DNA of 64,000 nt, from the NCBI GenBank assembly GCA_023014485.1, contig JAJOZX010012065.1, positions 50,263 to 114,262 of the forward strand. Direction: 5' to 3'. The notes under the pieces are model-generated. The model was not told the DNA's origin, did not search any database, and saw only the letters and a list, made by a program, of their open reading frames with translations. Positions within the stretch are counted from its first letter, which is position 1. Each line of letters begins with the position of its first letter. Shown piece after piece: positions 1-8,739 of the stretch. Origin of the DNA: Bathynomus jamesi (Eukaryota > Arthropoda > Malacostraca > Isopoda > Cirolanidae). The position numbers and the translations under genes are program-made.

Positions 1-328
1 TGTATATGGATTATTTAACTGACGCTGTGTTCCCGCTTTGCGCGAGAGCAGATAGTAATCTGGACCATATTGCAGGTGCTTGTGATGAGCTTGGGATTGG
101 AGTAACGCAGAAAGAATTCATCGATCAATTTAACCTTTATCCGTTTGACATCACACCTGACTTATCTGCTAGTGTAAATACACACTTAAGTACACAACAG
201 AGTGGAAACATCTCAGTCAGATTGGAATTCGCAAGCCGATAGACGGGCCTATTAGTGTACTAGTATACCCCGAGTCACAAGCCCTAATAGAAGTTGACAG
301 ATTTAGGAGCGTTGTTACTGACTTTTAA
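1..328 (+). pseudogene. C-terminus of a Polinton/Maverick-type capsid-like protein, frameshifted
   Basis: The reading frame from position 6 ends at a TAG at 240-242. An overlapping frame starting near 236 carries on to a TAA at 326-328 with a sensible continuation (VLVYPESQALIEVDRF), so one frameshift splits the tail. The pattern (Q-S-G-N-I-S-V-R-L-E-F-A, then a V-L-V-Y-P-E and an I-E-V-D segment, ending in V-T-D-F) is what I recall from the C-terminus of the multicopy F54H12.2-like proteins of Polinton/adintovirus-like elements, which I take to be jelly-roll capsid proteins. This is recalled family knowledge, not a search. The protein starts left of the window. The adenain-like protease just downstream supports the assignment. 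Alternative: another structural protein of the same element. Confidence 0.5.
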
Positions 329-356
329 AATGGACGTGAATACACTTTAAAGAGTA

Positions 357-860
357 ATGAATAGTGAACGAATCACACGTTCCAAATTTATCGGTGTGTT
401 TGCGAATAATGAAACATTGAAATTGACAACTACGAATGATTGTGGTAGTCTTATTGTGCACACAGTTGTTATTGGTGGTGAAGGGATTCATTGGCTTGCA
501 ATCTTTTTTAAAAATAGGGAACGCATGTACTATTTTGATTCACTCGGGACTCAGCCCTGGAGTGACCATGTTATTGTAAAATTTCTCGAGCAGTTGCATA
601 TACCCGAAATTGTATTGAATCCCTTCCTGCTACAAGGATATTTTAGAAATACTTGCGGGATGTACTGCCTTTCATCTCTCATGCACATGTCACGTGGTGA
701 GGAACTTATAAATTTTAAAAAATTATTCGACCCGTGTCACACTCAACGAAACGACAAAGGTATGCAGACAGATAAAAAGCCGTTTTCCGATTGTGCGCAC
801 TCGTTGTATCGTATGACGTTTTGTTCGTATATATATAAAATGAATAATTGCATCCAATAA
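357..860 (+). CDS. Adenain-type cysteine protease of a Polinton/Maverick-like element
   Basis: This 167-residue frame shows the catalytic order of adenovirus-type/Ulp1-like (C5/C48) cysteine proteases. A G-I-H-W-L motif near residue 43 supplies His. A Y-Y-F-D-S-L-G motif near residue 60 supplies the acidic residue. A Gln-containing L-L-Q-G-Y-F segment precedes N-T-C-G-M-Y-C, which holds the nucleophilic Cys near residue 102. In Polintons this enzyme matures capsid precursors. ATG lies at 357, 29 bases after the upstream capsid-like stop, which fits the compact gene order of these elements. The frame is uninterrupted, unlike its neighbour. No element terminus, integrase or DNA polymerase is visible downstream, so the element is truncated or ends nearby. 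The assignment to the protease fold is strong; the exact element lineage is inferred. Confidence 0.75.
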   Translation: MNSERITRSKFIGVFANNETLKLTTTNDCGSLIVHTVVIGGEGIHWLAIFFKNRERMYYFDSLGTQPWSDHVIVKFLEQLHIPEIVLNPFLLQGYFRNTCGMYCLSSLMHMSRGEELINFKKLFDPCHTQRNDKGMQTDKKPFSDCAHSLYRMTFCSYIYKMNNCIQ

Positions 861-1014
861 TATTAGTTTGTGTATTCTTTAGCTTATTTAATGGAAACTA
901 ATTGGTTATTGTACTAAAAACATGATTTCTTTCATTTAATAAATTGATGAAAATACATTGCGTCTTCTTCTTACCCGAAAAAATGCTCGAAACATAAGAA
1001 AAAGAAAAACTTAC
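861..1014. other. AT-rich spacer with no recognised gene
   Basis: Between the protease stop and the minus-strand exon candidate the sequence is AT-rich and shows no motif I can name. An AATAAA-like string near 939 could be a polyadenylation signal for the plus-strand element. Confidence 0.4.
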
Positions 1015-1146
1015 ATTATTTCGTTAATGATGTGGCAATCGCTGGGTTGACTGCTCGGTAAAACTTCTATCTCCGTATTCAGGTCCACGACATGCGTTTC
1101 CTCAAGACGAAAAGATTGGATAGCACGAGTCAAATCCTCAACGGAA
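1015..1146 (-). CDS. Candidate internal coding exon of an unidentified gene
   Basis: On the minus strand a 132-base open segment is bounded by a splice-acceptor-like site (pyrimidine-rich tract then AAAG, exon beginning at 1146) and a consensus donor (AAT|GTAAGT, exon ending at 1015). In phase it encodes 43 residues including S-V-E-D-L-T-R-A-I and N-T-E-I-E-V-L-P-S-S-Q-P-S-D, acidic and serine-rich. I do not recognise it with confidence. It loosely resembles the acidic N-terminal segment of piggyBac-type transposases, which is inference only. The CCAAT-rich region at 1985-2100 lies about 0.9 kb upstream on the same strand, so the two could belong to one transcription unit. Confidence 0.4.
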
Positions 1147-1984
1147 CTTTAAAGAGAAAGGACGATTGATTTGATTAGTTCATACATTTTCTGAATCTTT
1201 TTTTAATAAAAACCCAATTGTTTAAAACATATGCAGAGTATACATATAGGAAGAGAGGTACAATGTGAAGTACCAAATATCTTCGAACCGCTCAGAGAAG
1301 TTTGTGACCCTTTAAGAGAAAATGCCGAATAACTTTTTAAATGAATTTATTGTGGAATTTATAAAATTATTTAAAACTTGCAAAGGAATGTTATGTTTTT
1401 TAAAAATTCAACGAATTTTGATGAATATCAAAACAGGACTTCAGCATAATATTAATTGCAAACTAATCTATAATTAAAAATTACGGATACCTGCTATTTA
1501 AATGAAGTATTTTATATTAAAATGTAATGAAATTAGTACAACCCTCCATATATATATGATGAAATAATAGAAACACAGAACAGTGCTCAAGAGCTTTCTC
1601 CTATTGACAAGCATACTAAAATAAATAACAAGTTCATGAATAATTGGCTACAAAAAATAAAATTACAAGCACATAATTACATTTCAACGGCAATCCCTTG
1701 CGACGGATCGTAAGGAGCGTCATTTCAAATATCATCAACGGTTTGCGTTGGAAATAATCCTTTCCGGTCGGCTGTGTTAAAAAAATGAATTGGAGACACC
1801 GCGGCAGTGTCTCCATCTTCATATAAAGCCGGTAAACTAAAATTCTTGTGAATGACTCATGACGGAGGGAATGTGTTTGTTTATTCACAGGTGAAAATAA
1901 CTGCTGTGAGTTCCAGCCGAAAATACTTACTTTTATATGCATGATCCCCAAGCACTTCCCAAAAGGCTAATAGGGGGTTCGTAC
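1147..1984. other. Unassigned stretch with a possible 5' exon/donor on the minus strand
   Basis: No coding region is convincing. A minus-strand frame of 105 codons at 1634-1951 matches nothing I know. Within it, an ATG-CAT-ATA-AAA string is followed directly by a consensus donor, GTAAGTAT, at about 1930-1923, so the end of a first exon is possible. A near-perfect 23-base palindrome (GGAGACAC, centre, GTGTCTCC) sits at about 1793-1815. Confidence 0.3.
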
Positions 1985-2110
1985 GTTTGCTGATTGGTTG
2001 TCAATGTAAGTGGGCGGGAATATGTTAAATTTGTGTACCAATCAGTTGTCGTAACACCGATATAATGGACCCACGCTTTGGACATTGAAGTCCTGATTGG
2101 TCGCCTTCAC
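1985..2110. promoter_or_regulatory. CCAAT-box cluster with GC box, possible promoter
   Basis: Three ATTGG/CCAAT elements lie at about 1991, 2038 and 2095, spaced roughly 50-57 bases apart, with a GGGCGG GC box at about 2011-2017. CCAAT clusters with a GC box are typical of NF-Y/Sp1-type animal promoters. The minus-strand exon candidates lie just downstream on that strand. Function is inferred from motif spacing only. Confidence 0.35.
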
Positions 2111-2325
2111 GAATAATGGTGTCTTTATCAGTTCATTCTCTCCGTATATTTAATTTCAATTATCACATCTCAAGGTGTATGAGTGAATTGCTCACTTGCA
2201 CGCTCTGTCACGATGCTTTCAAGTATTTTGCATTCTTATTATGTATATGCAGGCATACTACTCTGTTTGATCGTCAACTTTCCCCATTTTGGATAGGGAA
2301 ATGGACATACTGTATAATTTGAAAG

Positions 2326-2790
2326 GCGACAAGTCATTACAGGAACATCTTCATCAGAGCCCCTCACCTCAGTACCACAGGAAACAGTATTAGCCCAGCT
2401 ACTCTTCATAACCAAATTAACTGACATAGATGAGGACATTATCAGAGACAGCGCAGTAATATCCTTTCCCGATGACACAAATATCAGTAGAAAAATAAGA
2501 AAACTAGAGGTTGTAGGATCTCTACAATCAGAATGTTTGTCGAGATACAACAACATGAAGTTTAACACTGAGAAATTTCAACTGTTAAGGTACCGGTAGT
2601 ACGGAAAAAGGGAGGACTTAAAATCCATGGAGTAGAAAAGAAGATTAGACGCATGGTACAGAACAAGCCCCGATGAGCAGGTTGTACCTGGCTATGTGAT
2701 GTGGAGAGTACAAGAAGCCAACTCACTACTTCATCAGGCCAACTCGAGAGGAGGGGCGATAAGCTTGACCTTCGTGAAGTCACCGCACGT
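2326..2790 (+). pseudogene. Fragment of a non-LTR retrotransposon (LINE) reverse transcriptase
   Basis: Plus-strand translation gives a degenerate RT palm segment: V-P-Q-E-T-V-L-A-Q-L-L-F matching the V-P-Q-G-x-x-L-G-P-x-L-F motif, then V-I-S-F-P-D-D-T for the F-A-D-D catalytic box, then N-N-M-K-F-N-T-E-K-F-Q-L-L-R-Y. The last motif is shared with the larger LINE on the minus strand at 57040-59690, so both are the same CR1/Jockey-like family. The fragment lacks both ends and breaks at a TAG near 2598. The Helitron at 2805 follows almost directly. Confidence 0.7.
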
Positions 2791-2864
2791 AATAATAATA
2801 ATAATCTATACTATAATAAGAGAGCCGTCCGTCTGTCCGTCTGTCTGTCCGTCACACTTTCAGC

Positions 2865-2970
2865 GTGCGTGCAGTTGTGTGTTTCAGCGTGTGTGCGTAC
2901 GTGCGTGCGTGTGTGCGTGCGTGTGTGAGTTTCAGCGTGTGTGCGTGCGTGCGTGTGTGTGTGTGTGTCT
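2865..2970. repeat. TG/TGCG-rich microsatellite
   Basis: Alternating GTGTGC/GTGCGT dinucleotide-type repeat inside the Helitron. The open frames across it are artefacts of the repeat. Confidence 0.85.
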
Positions 2971-3149
2971 GTTCCAGCCATAGCTCCAAAATGAAAGCAG
3001 TTACAAACATAAAGCTTCACACACATATTGATTAGGTCCCGAGGTTGTGCACCTGGGTGTTGAATGCCCGGTTAGGTCAACTGTACGCCCTTGACGATTG
3101 GTTAGGTTAAGTTGGGTTAAGTTAAGTTAGGTTAGGTTAAGCTTTAACG

Positions 3150-3335
3150 AAAATATCACGACTCAACCTAACCAACCTAACCAACTAACCTAACCAACTA
3201 ACCTAACCTAACCTAACCTAACCAACCTAACCTAACCAACCTAACCTAACCAACCAACCTAACCAACCTAACCTAACCAACCTAACCTAACCAACCTAAC
3301 CAACCTAACCTAACCTAACCTAACCATTCAATTAA
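3150..3335. repeat. Telomere-like CCTAA array interleaved with CCAAC
   Basis: About 180 bases of tandem CCTAA (TTAGG on the other strand, the ancestral arthropod telomere unit) interspersed with CCAAC units. It lies inside the Helitron rather than at a chromosome end, so it is an interstitial array, probably arising by slippage of the element's own GGTTAGGTTAAG segment. Confidence 0.75.
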
Positions 3336-3639
3336 CCTAGCTAATAACAGCTAATAACAGCCTTCGAACTACAAAAATATTACGGCCCTCTACTTGGATA
3401 TGTTTTACTACCCGCACGTAGGGCGGGTCTTTAGCTAACCGTCAGCGAAGCGACGGGTATTGTACTAGTAATAATAATAATTCAAGAGTTAGGACAATTG
3501 AATGCATCATTTGGGTTGATCACTGCGCCATTTCCTGACTGATTGTCTGTTAAACTGATGCAAATAGAAAATCCTTTAAGTTGTTTTCAGATAATTATCA
3601 TTTTTAACAGTGATTTCGAAATAAAATCGATAATGTGTG

Positions 3640-3719
3640 TGTGTGTGTGTATATGTGTGTGTCGTCTTCAGCTCGTTGTTTATCGACTCTCTGTCTCTCT
3701 CTCTCTCTCTTTCTCTCTG

Positions 3720-3760
<41 letters not shown>
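3640..3760. repeat. Compound microsatellite (TG)n, (CT)n, (TA)n
   Basis: Successive TG, CT and TA dinucleotide runs directly upstream of the truncated 5' LTR of Gypsy element 1. Confidence 0.9.
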
Positions 3761-3761
<1 letters not shown>

Positions 3762-3798
3762 AAATTTATATTCAGTTTTACCTTCAAGAGCACTGTAG

Positions 3799-4131
3799 GT
3801 CCACAAAATCTGGGTGTATATATACCCATGTAAATTTTCAAATTATTATTCAGAATTAGACATAGAGGCTGAGCACTACCTGTACATTTTAGCAGTAAAT
3901 TACAGTAAGAAAAAGTATTTATATTCTCCTTCGAGCCTTGCTCTCTTCAGAGAATTTAGTCATTAAAATAGAGAAAAATAATTTCCCAATACCTTACAAG
4001 AAGAATCGGGGAACCTTCAAAGAGCCCTACAGAATCCTCCGATCCACTATAAGAAGAACTCGGAGAGTAGTATAGAAGAAACTACTGTGAGTAACAAATC
4101 CGTTGCTGCCACCTAATCAGAACAAATAACA
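3799..4131 (+). repeat. Truncated 5' LTR of Gypsy element 1
   Basis: This segment matches the last part of the 3' LTR at about 14965-15323 (shared strings GAGGCTGAGCACTACCTGTA and GAATCGGGGAACCTTC). Homology begins abruptly at about 3799 after a TA microsatellite, so roughly the left two thirds are missing. Near its end about 40 bases present in the 3' copy are absent before the terminal AACA. Confidence 0.8.
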
Positions 4132-4134
4132 AAC

Positions 4135-4260
4135 TGGCGACCCTGCATCAGGATTCTTCCACTCTTCCAGACCCTGGAAATAGAACAACTGGCGACCTTC
4201 GCATCCAGGATTCCTCCAGTCTTCCAGACCCTGGAACTAGAACCAACATCTAGTTGACCG
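4135..4260 (+). other. Primer-binding-type site and duplicated leader of Gypsy element 1
   Basis: TGGCGACCCTGCATCAGG starts three bases after the LTR end, as expected for a tRNA primer-binding site. A second diverged copy (ACTGGCGACCTTCGCATCC) lies at about 4190 with its following CTTCCAGACCCTGGAA segment repeated, so the leader is partly duplicated. The primer tRNA is not identified. Confidence 0.55.
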
Positions 4261-4899
4261 GTGTGTCACGACTCCAAGTTCTCCACGCCCAGTTTTCATC
4301 CAAGAACAATTGGCCAGAAAGACACTTTTTCAGGACACGTCTCCAAGGATTTCGCCGTAGGAATCTTGTTAAGTACAGATTTTTTTTTTAAAGTAAGCTC
4401 TAAACATTTGAGAAGTCAGTATTATTAACAGTTAATGATGAGTATCAAGACAGAATTAACAAGAAACACAGTGAACATTCACTACATCAGTGATACATTT
4501 CTTTTTATTGAAACTGAGTTATTTTCACTATTATAATTAGTATAGAATAATTTTATTTAATGTACCTTCACGTACATTTGAGTGAAATTTTGTTTACATT
4601 TTTTTTATTAATTTGTTTACAATCTTTTCAAATTTTTCCCTAGTTAGGCAAATTGTTGTGCATTTATTTAATGTGCATTTCTTAGATAGAGTAGTTAGGA
4701 AAACCACTCAAGTGATCATTCCATAGATTAAGATCGGTCAAGCAGACCAAATTAGAACACATTAATAGTACCGTCACATATGAGCGATTCAGACGGTGCG
4801 CTTTCTGACATCGAAATTTCCCTACTCCCATTTTTCCACCTACCCCGCGCCCTTCAGACATATTTCCAAACACACACTTCAGATTAAGAACAAGCCAAT

Positions 4900-6152
4900 A
4901 TGTCTCAAACCGCCGCCCCAGCATACATTAAATTGGGTAGACTGCTAAACCTTCCCCATACTGTTCTAATTTTTAATGGGACCATAGATAATAACTTTGT
5001 TGAACCACGCGTAAGACCTTGGATTGAGTCTTTAGAAAAACTTTTCATACGCGAAAACATCACCGATGATGATATAAAGATTATGGAAGCTAAAAGGTTT
5101 ATCGACCCTAAAGAAGGGAATGCACATGATACAGTCACCTACGTCCCATCCATTAGCCAAGCTACAACATGGACAATTTTAAACAAAACTTATTAGAATT
5201 TTTTAAAGAAATAACACTTGCACAACCCTTAGCCACGTTAGAAGCTGTCTTCCAAGCTAAATAGAAGAAAGAGGAACATGAAGATTTGGATGATTTTATT
5301 ACACGAACACATAAACTTGTAGGAGAAGCCCTCCGAGTCACAGAAAATGCGTGTGACATTACCTTCACTTCAAAAGAAAAAACCTAATAGTAGCAGCAAC
5401 CATTTACCAAAACCTACCGGAGCACCTAAAAAAATTTCAAGAGTTTCTAAATACTGACAAACAAGTAAGTGTAGCCATAAATAAAACACGGGAACATTAC
5501 CCAGATTTAGCAAACCAGAACTACCGAAAGGGTAGAGAAACCCCCATACACTACATTCAGCAGCAGCAACCACAACACCAACAGCAACAACAACAACAAC
5601 CCAATAAATCGAGGCCGATGCAGGGAGCACCACCTCAGAAACAAGCCCCAAACCCAGAATGCACGCCATCATTCTCAGTGTTTTAATTGCGATAGCTTTG
5701 GGCACATGATAAGTCAATGCAATTGTCCTTCTTATTGCTCCTGTCATGAACATGGCCATCGCCGTGGCGACCGACAAAAATGTGCTGAAAACGCCCCGGC
5801 AAGGTATAGGCCCAACTTCCAAAGAACGAATCAACAACGTTCCCAAAAGCCTTCCAATCCCCAGGAACCAGTAAATTCCCAGCCTCAACCGAACCACCAA
5901 CCAAATAGATCACGACCACAGGGTCAATCACACTATTACCTAATGTACAAACCGCAATACAATCAGCAAAGTCGGATAGTTCGGTACGTAGAAGTATCTG
6001 TTGAGGAATCATTTTCCCAGAGTAGTTTTCAAAAAAACCCTCCAGTGTGTGGTGATCCCGTAAAATATGACCCAGGTCCTCCCATAGAAGACAATTCAAG
6101 CCCTTTTTCAGATCCACTTTGGAGGCAGCAGTTCAACCTCCTCCCTCCTAAA
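4900..6152 (+). pseudogene. gag: gag of Gypsy element 1, broken
   Basis: ATG at 4900 (M-S-Q-T-A-A-P-A-Y) opens a 98-codon frame ending at 5196. Coding resumes in other frames through a Gln-rich stretch at about 5560-5610 and ends in a frame closing at 6155. The nucleocapsid end shows a zinc knuckle C-F-N-C-D-S-F-G-H-M-I-S-Q-C at about 5681-5722, followed by a second Cys/His-rich segment (C-P-S-Y-C-S-C-H-E-H-G-H). Gag forms the retrotransposon particle core and binds its RNA. At least two frameshifts and an internal TAG near 5262 make it non-functional. Confidence 0.75.
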
Positions 6153-6164
6153 TAACAGTAATGA

Positions 6165-6340
6165 ACCCAAATACACACACAAACTCCCCATCAGGATAAT
6201 AGGTGCGAACCTCCTAGATTTAATAATAAATTGTAGCACAGATAACCAAGATTTAACCGCTCTCCTACATACAGGAGCACACGCGACGTTAATTAAGAAA
6301 CAATGTGTAGATGAGTTACTAGAGTACAGATTACAAATAT
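6165..6340 (+). pseudogene. Retropepsin of Gypsy element 1 with catalytic Asp replaced by His
   Basis: Translation in the frame covering 6165-6340 gives R-I-I-G-A-N-L-L-D, then L-L-H-T-G-A-H-A-T-L-I. The family active-site triplet is Asp-Thr/Ser-Gly; here the codon is CAT (His) instead of GAT, a single base change. Retropepsin cleaves Gag-Pol; this copy should be inactive even without its frame breaks. The position between gag and the RT is normal for the family. Confidence 0.7.
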
Positions 6341-7157
6341 GAAATTAAGGCACCTTCCTGGCAACTCAGAGGAGTTACAGGCACCCTCATATCTATATAC
6401 GGAGAAATTGAATTATATTAAGAAGTTGGAAACGCGGTATACCCGCAAAATGTTGTATACTGGACACAGTCGCCACCTTTCAGACAGATATCCTATAGGT
6501 ATGGATTTTTTCAACCGGAATCAATGGGAAATTTACCCAGCCGGAAAGTTATTGAAGTGTCGAAATAGGACACACCCTCTCCATGAGAATAATAGACAGC
6601 TTAATGCTAACAGAATCAGTTCACTTCGGATTTCCGAAAGAAATAGGAAACCCACTCCACTTGATAGCAGTTCAAGTCAGTCGGTTGCATCCAGAGGGAC
6701 AACCGCCCCAGAAATCAGCCCCCAGAGTAATCAGTTCCAGTTGTTGAATCCAGTTGGATCAACACAGTCAGTTTCCAGTCAGTCAGTTTCCAGTCAGTCA
6801 GTTTCAGTTCAGCCAGCTTCAGTTCAGCCAGTTTCAGTAAACTCAGCAGTTGAGATTCGAAATCCAACTGAAACGACTTTTCAGCCAATAAGGCAAATTT
6901 TAGTCGCCGAACCAGAGTCAGATTCACAATTTTTCATATGTCCTACAGAGCATATAACAGTAGCACCTTATGAGAAGATTTGTTTCCTAGCAATAATAGT
7001 AAACGGTCAAGGAAAACTATTAGAGTCGGATCGCATTCTTATTGCAGAGAAAAGTAATTTCAAGAGAGCTGTTCTTATAGACCAAATCCTTAGTCATAGT
7101 CAGAATTCAGCTATCCCTGTTGTTTATTTAAACAAAGGAAAAAGCCCTTTGAATTAA
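6339..7157 (+). CDS. Protease-RT linker frame of Gypsy element 1 with Ser-Gln-Ser-Val repeats
   Basis: A 272-codon open frame. About the first 90 codons overlap protease-end sequence and are probably out of the native frame. Residues about 145-165 hold tandem S-Q-S-V-S and S-V-Q-P repeats encoded by a CAGTCAGTTTC minisatellite (about 6765-6840). The last 90 residues (for example I-I-V-N-G-Q-G-K-L-L and N-S-A-I-P-V-V-Y-L-N) look like the beta-strand-rich linker that precedes RT in envelope-bearing Gypsy elements. No enzymatic motif is visible. Confidence 0.45.
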   Translation: MKLRHLPGNSEELQAPSYLYTEKLNYIKKLETRYTRKMLYTGHSRHLSDRYPIGMDFFNRNQWEIYPAGKLLKCRNRTHPLHENNRQLNANRISSLRISERNRKPTPLDSSSSQSVASRGTTAPEISPQSNQFQLLNPVGSTQSVSSQSVSSQSVSVQPASVQPVSVNSAVEIRNPTETTFQPIRQILVAEPESDSQFFICPTEHITVAPYEKICFLAIIVNGQGKLLESDRILIAEKSNFKRAVLIDQILSHSQNSAIPVVYLNKGKSPLN

Positions 7158-7329
7158 CTTCAAATCAGAAAATAGGAACTGTTTCCACAGTAGAAAAAAT
7201 TCAGATTCCCCCACCAGTACTATAAATCGTGTTTCCAGTTCCATAGAGTTAAACCCTTCAGTATTGAAAGAAGAATATAAGAAATATCTGAAGCACTCCC
7301 TTCAGGAGTCACCAGCCTTACAGGATCCC

Positions 7330-8258
7330 AAACTACTGGAATCACTTCTCGATTTCCTGATAAGAAATAGAGATGTGTTTGCCCTAAAAGGAGATCCTCT
7401 GGGCCGAACTAATTGGTCCCTTTCGGAATCAAGCTGAACCCAATTCCAAACCCATCTACATTCTTCCCTATAGGGTTCCACATCCCCAATTAGTCACTTT
7501 GAGGAACACATCACGGCCATGTTGAAGCAGGATGTCATTCAGCCTTCAGCTAGTCCCTGGTTCGCTCTTATGATTCTTGTCTCCAAAAAGGACGGAACAT
7601 CTCGCCCTTTATAGATTTTACACGCCTAAACCACATTACCATCCCAGACCGTTTCCCTATTCGAAACATGCAGGAAACAATTCTGAACGTAGGGAGAGCT
7701 AACTTTTTGTCATCCCTCGATTTAGCATCCGGTTATTGGCAAATGGAGGTCAGTCCCGAATCTCGGGCATTGACTGCTTTCTCCACTAACCGAGGCCATT
7801 AGGAATTCCAGGTTTTACCTTTCGGAGTCCGAAATGGGCCTGCTAATTTCTCTAGGTTGATGAATATAGTCCTTTCCGACCTATTAGGTGTTGAAGCTCT
7901 CGTCTACGTTGACGATATTATCGTTTATAGTTCGGATATAAAAACACACTTTCATCGTCTTCAGAATGTGCTATCACGCTTGAGAAAAGCACACCTTAAA
8001 CTGAAGCTTGCAAGGTGCAACTTTTTACAGGAATCCCTGGTATACCTAGGATTTCGACTATCATCCACAGGAATTAAACCTGATTCAGCGAAACTCGAAG
8101 CACTGGAAAGGTACCCTGTACCTAAAACCATCGACGACGCTCGTGCATTTATTGGATTTGTCGAATTCTATCGGAATTTTATCCCCCAATTTTCAAATAT
8201 TGCTAAACCCATTACTAATTTGTTCCAGAAAAATGCTAAATTTAACTGGGAATCGTGA
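7330..8258 (+). pseudogene. pol: Reverse transcriptase of Gypsy element 1
   Basis: From about 7330 to 7856 RT motifs are spread over all three frames by many small indels. From 7857 to 8258 one frame holds the end of the palm and the thumb: Y-V-D-D-I-I-V-Y-S as the catalytic Y-x-D-D box near residue 19, then L-V-Y-L-G-F and D-D-A-R-A-F-I-G-F-V-E-F-Y-R-N-F-I-P, both diagnostic of Ty3/Gypsy RT. The enzyme copies element RNA into DNA. The aspartates of the YVDD box are kept, but the frameshifted fingers and palm exclude function. Confidence 0.85.
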
Positions 8259-8730
8259 ATTTAACTCTAATCGGTAAACTAACTTGTCATCCCATCCTCC
8301 AATATCCCGATTGCACCAAACCCTTTGTCATAGCCACAGATGCTTCCTCCTATGGACTAGGAGCCGTCCTATTACAGGACGTAGATGTTGTGGAATTACC
8401 CATTGCTTATGCAAGTCAGCTTCTCTCTGCACCTCAACGGAATTATTCCACTACGGACCGAAAGGCCCTAGCGGTATATTGGGCTTTGAAAAAATTCCGA
8501 AATATCGTCTTTGGCTACGATGTAACCATCAAAACTGACCATAAGCCACTCACGTATCTCTTCAAGGACAAGCTACTTGAAGGACGGTTGAGTAGATGGG
8601 CTCTGTTGATTCAGGACTTTGCGGCAAAAATCGTATACAAACCGGGAAAACTTCAAGTTATTCCAGAAGGATTGTCGAGACTCAAGCCCGACACCCAAGT
8701 GAATAAGATAGAAACTCTTCCTGTGTTACT
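8258..8730 (+). pseudogene. pol: RNase H domain of Gypsy element 1
   Basis: The frame gives F-V-I-A-T-D-A-S-S-Y-G-L-G-A-V-L (first catalytic Asp), then N-Y-S-T-T-D-R-K-A-L-A, then K-T-D-H-K-P-L-T-Y-L (later Asp), ending in the G-L-S-R-L hinge. The conserved Glu of the N-Y-x-x-x-x-x-E-x-L-A helix appears as Lys, so a catalytic residue is probably lost. RNase H removes the RNA strand after reverse transcription. It follows RT by an overlapping frame. Confidence 0.8.
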
Positions 8731-8739
8731 ACGAATGTC

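Larger units (their letters stand above)
2805..3468 (+). mobile_element. Non-autonomous Helitron
   Basis: The 5' end reads TCTATACTATAATAAGAG followed by TCCGTCTGTCTGTCC-type repeats. The 3' end reads CCGTCAGCGAAGCGACGG, a 5-bp-stem hairpin, then 11 bases later CTAG at 3465-3468. The element sits between A (2804) and T (3469), as Helitrons insert between A and T with no target duplication. It has no Rep/Hel coding capacity. Inside are TG-rich microsatellite (about 2865-2970), a GGTTAGG-rich segment shared with 17080-17340 and 39475-39600, and a CCTAA/CCAAC array. Confidence 0.75.

Noticed and set aside
1634..1951. 105-codon minus-strand frame as a protein-coding gene
   Set aside because: No recognisable domain, and a consensus splice donor lies inside it.
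2696..3026. Cys/Val-rich and Thr/His-rich frames on both strands
   Set aside because: Products of the TG/CA microsatellite inside the Helitron.
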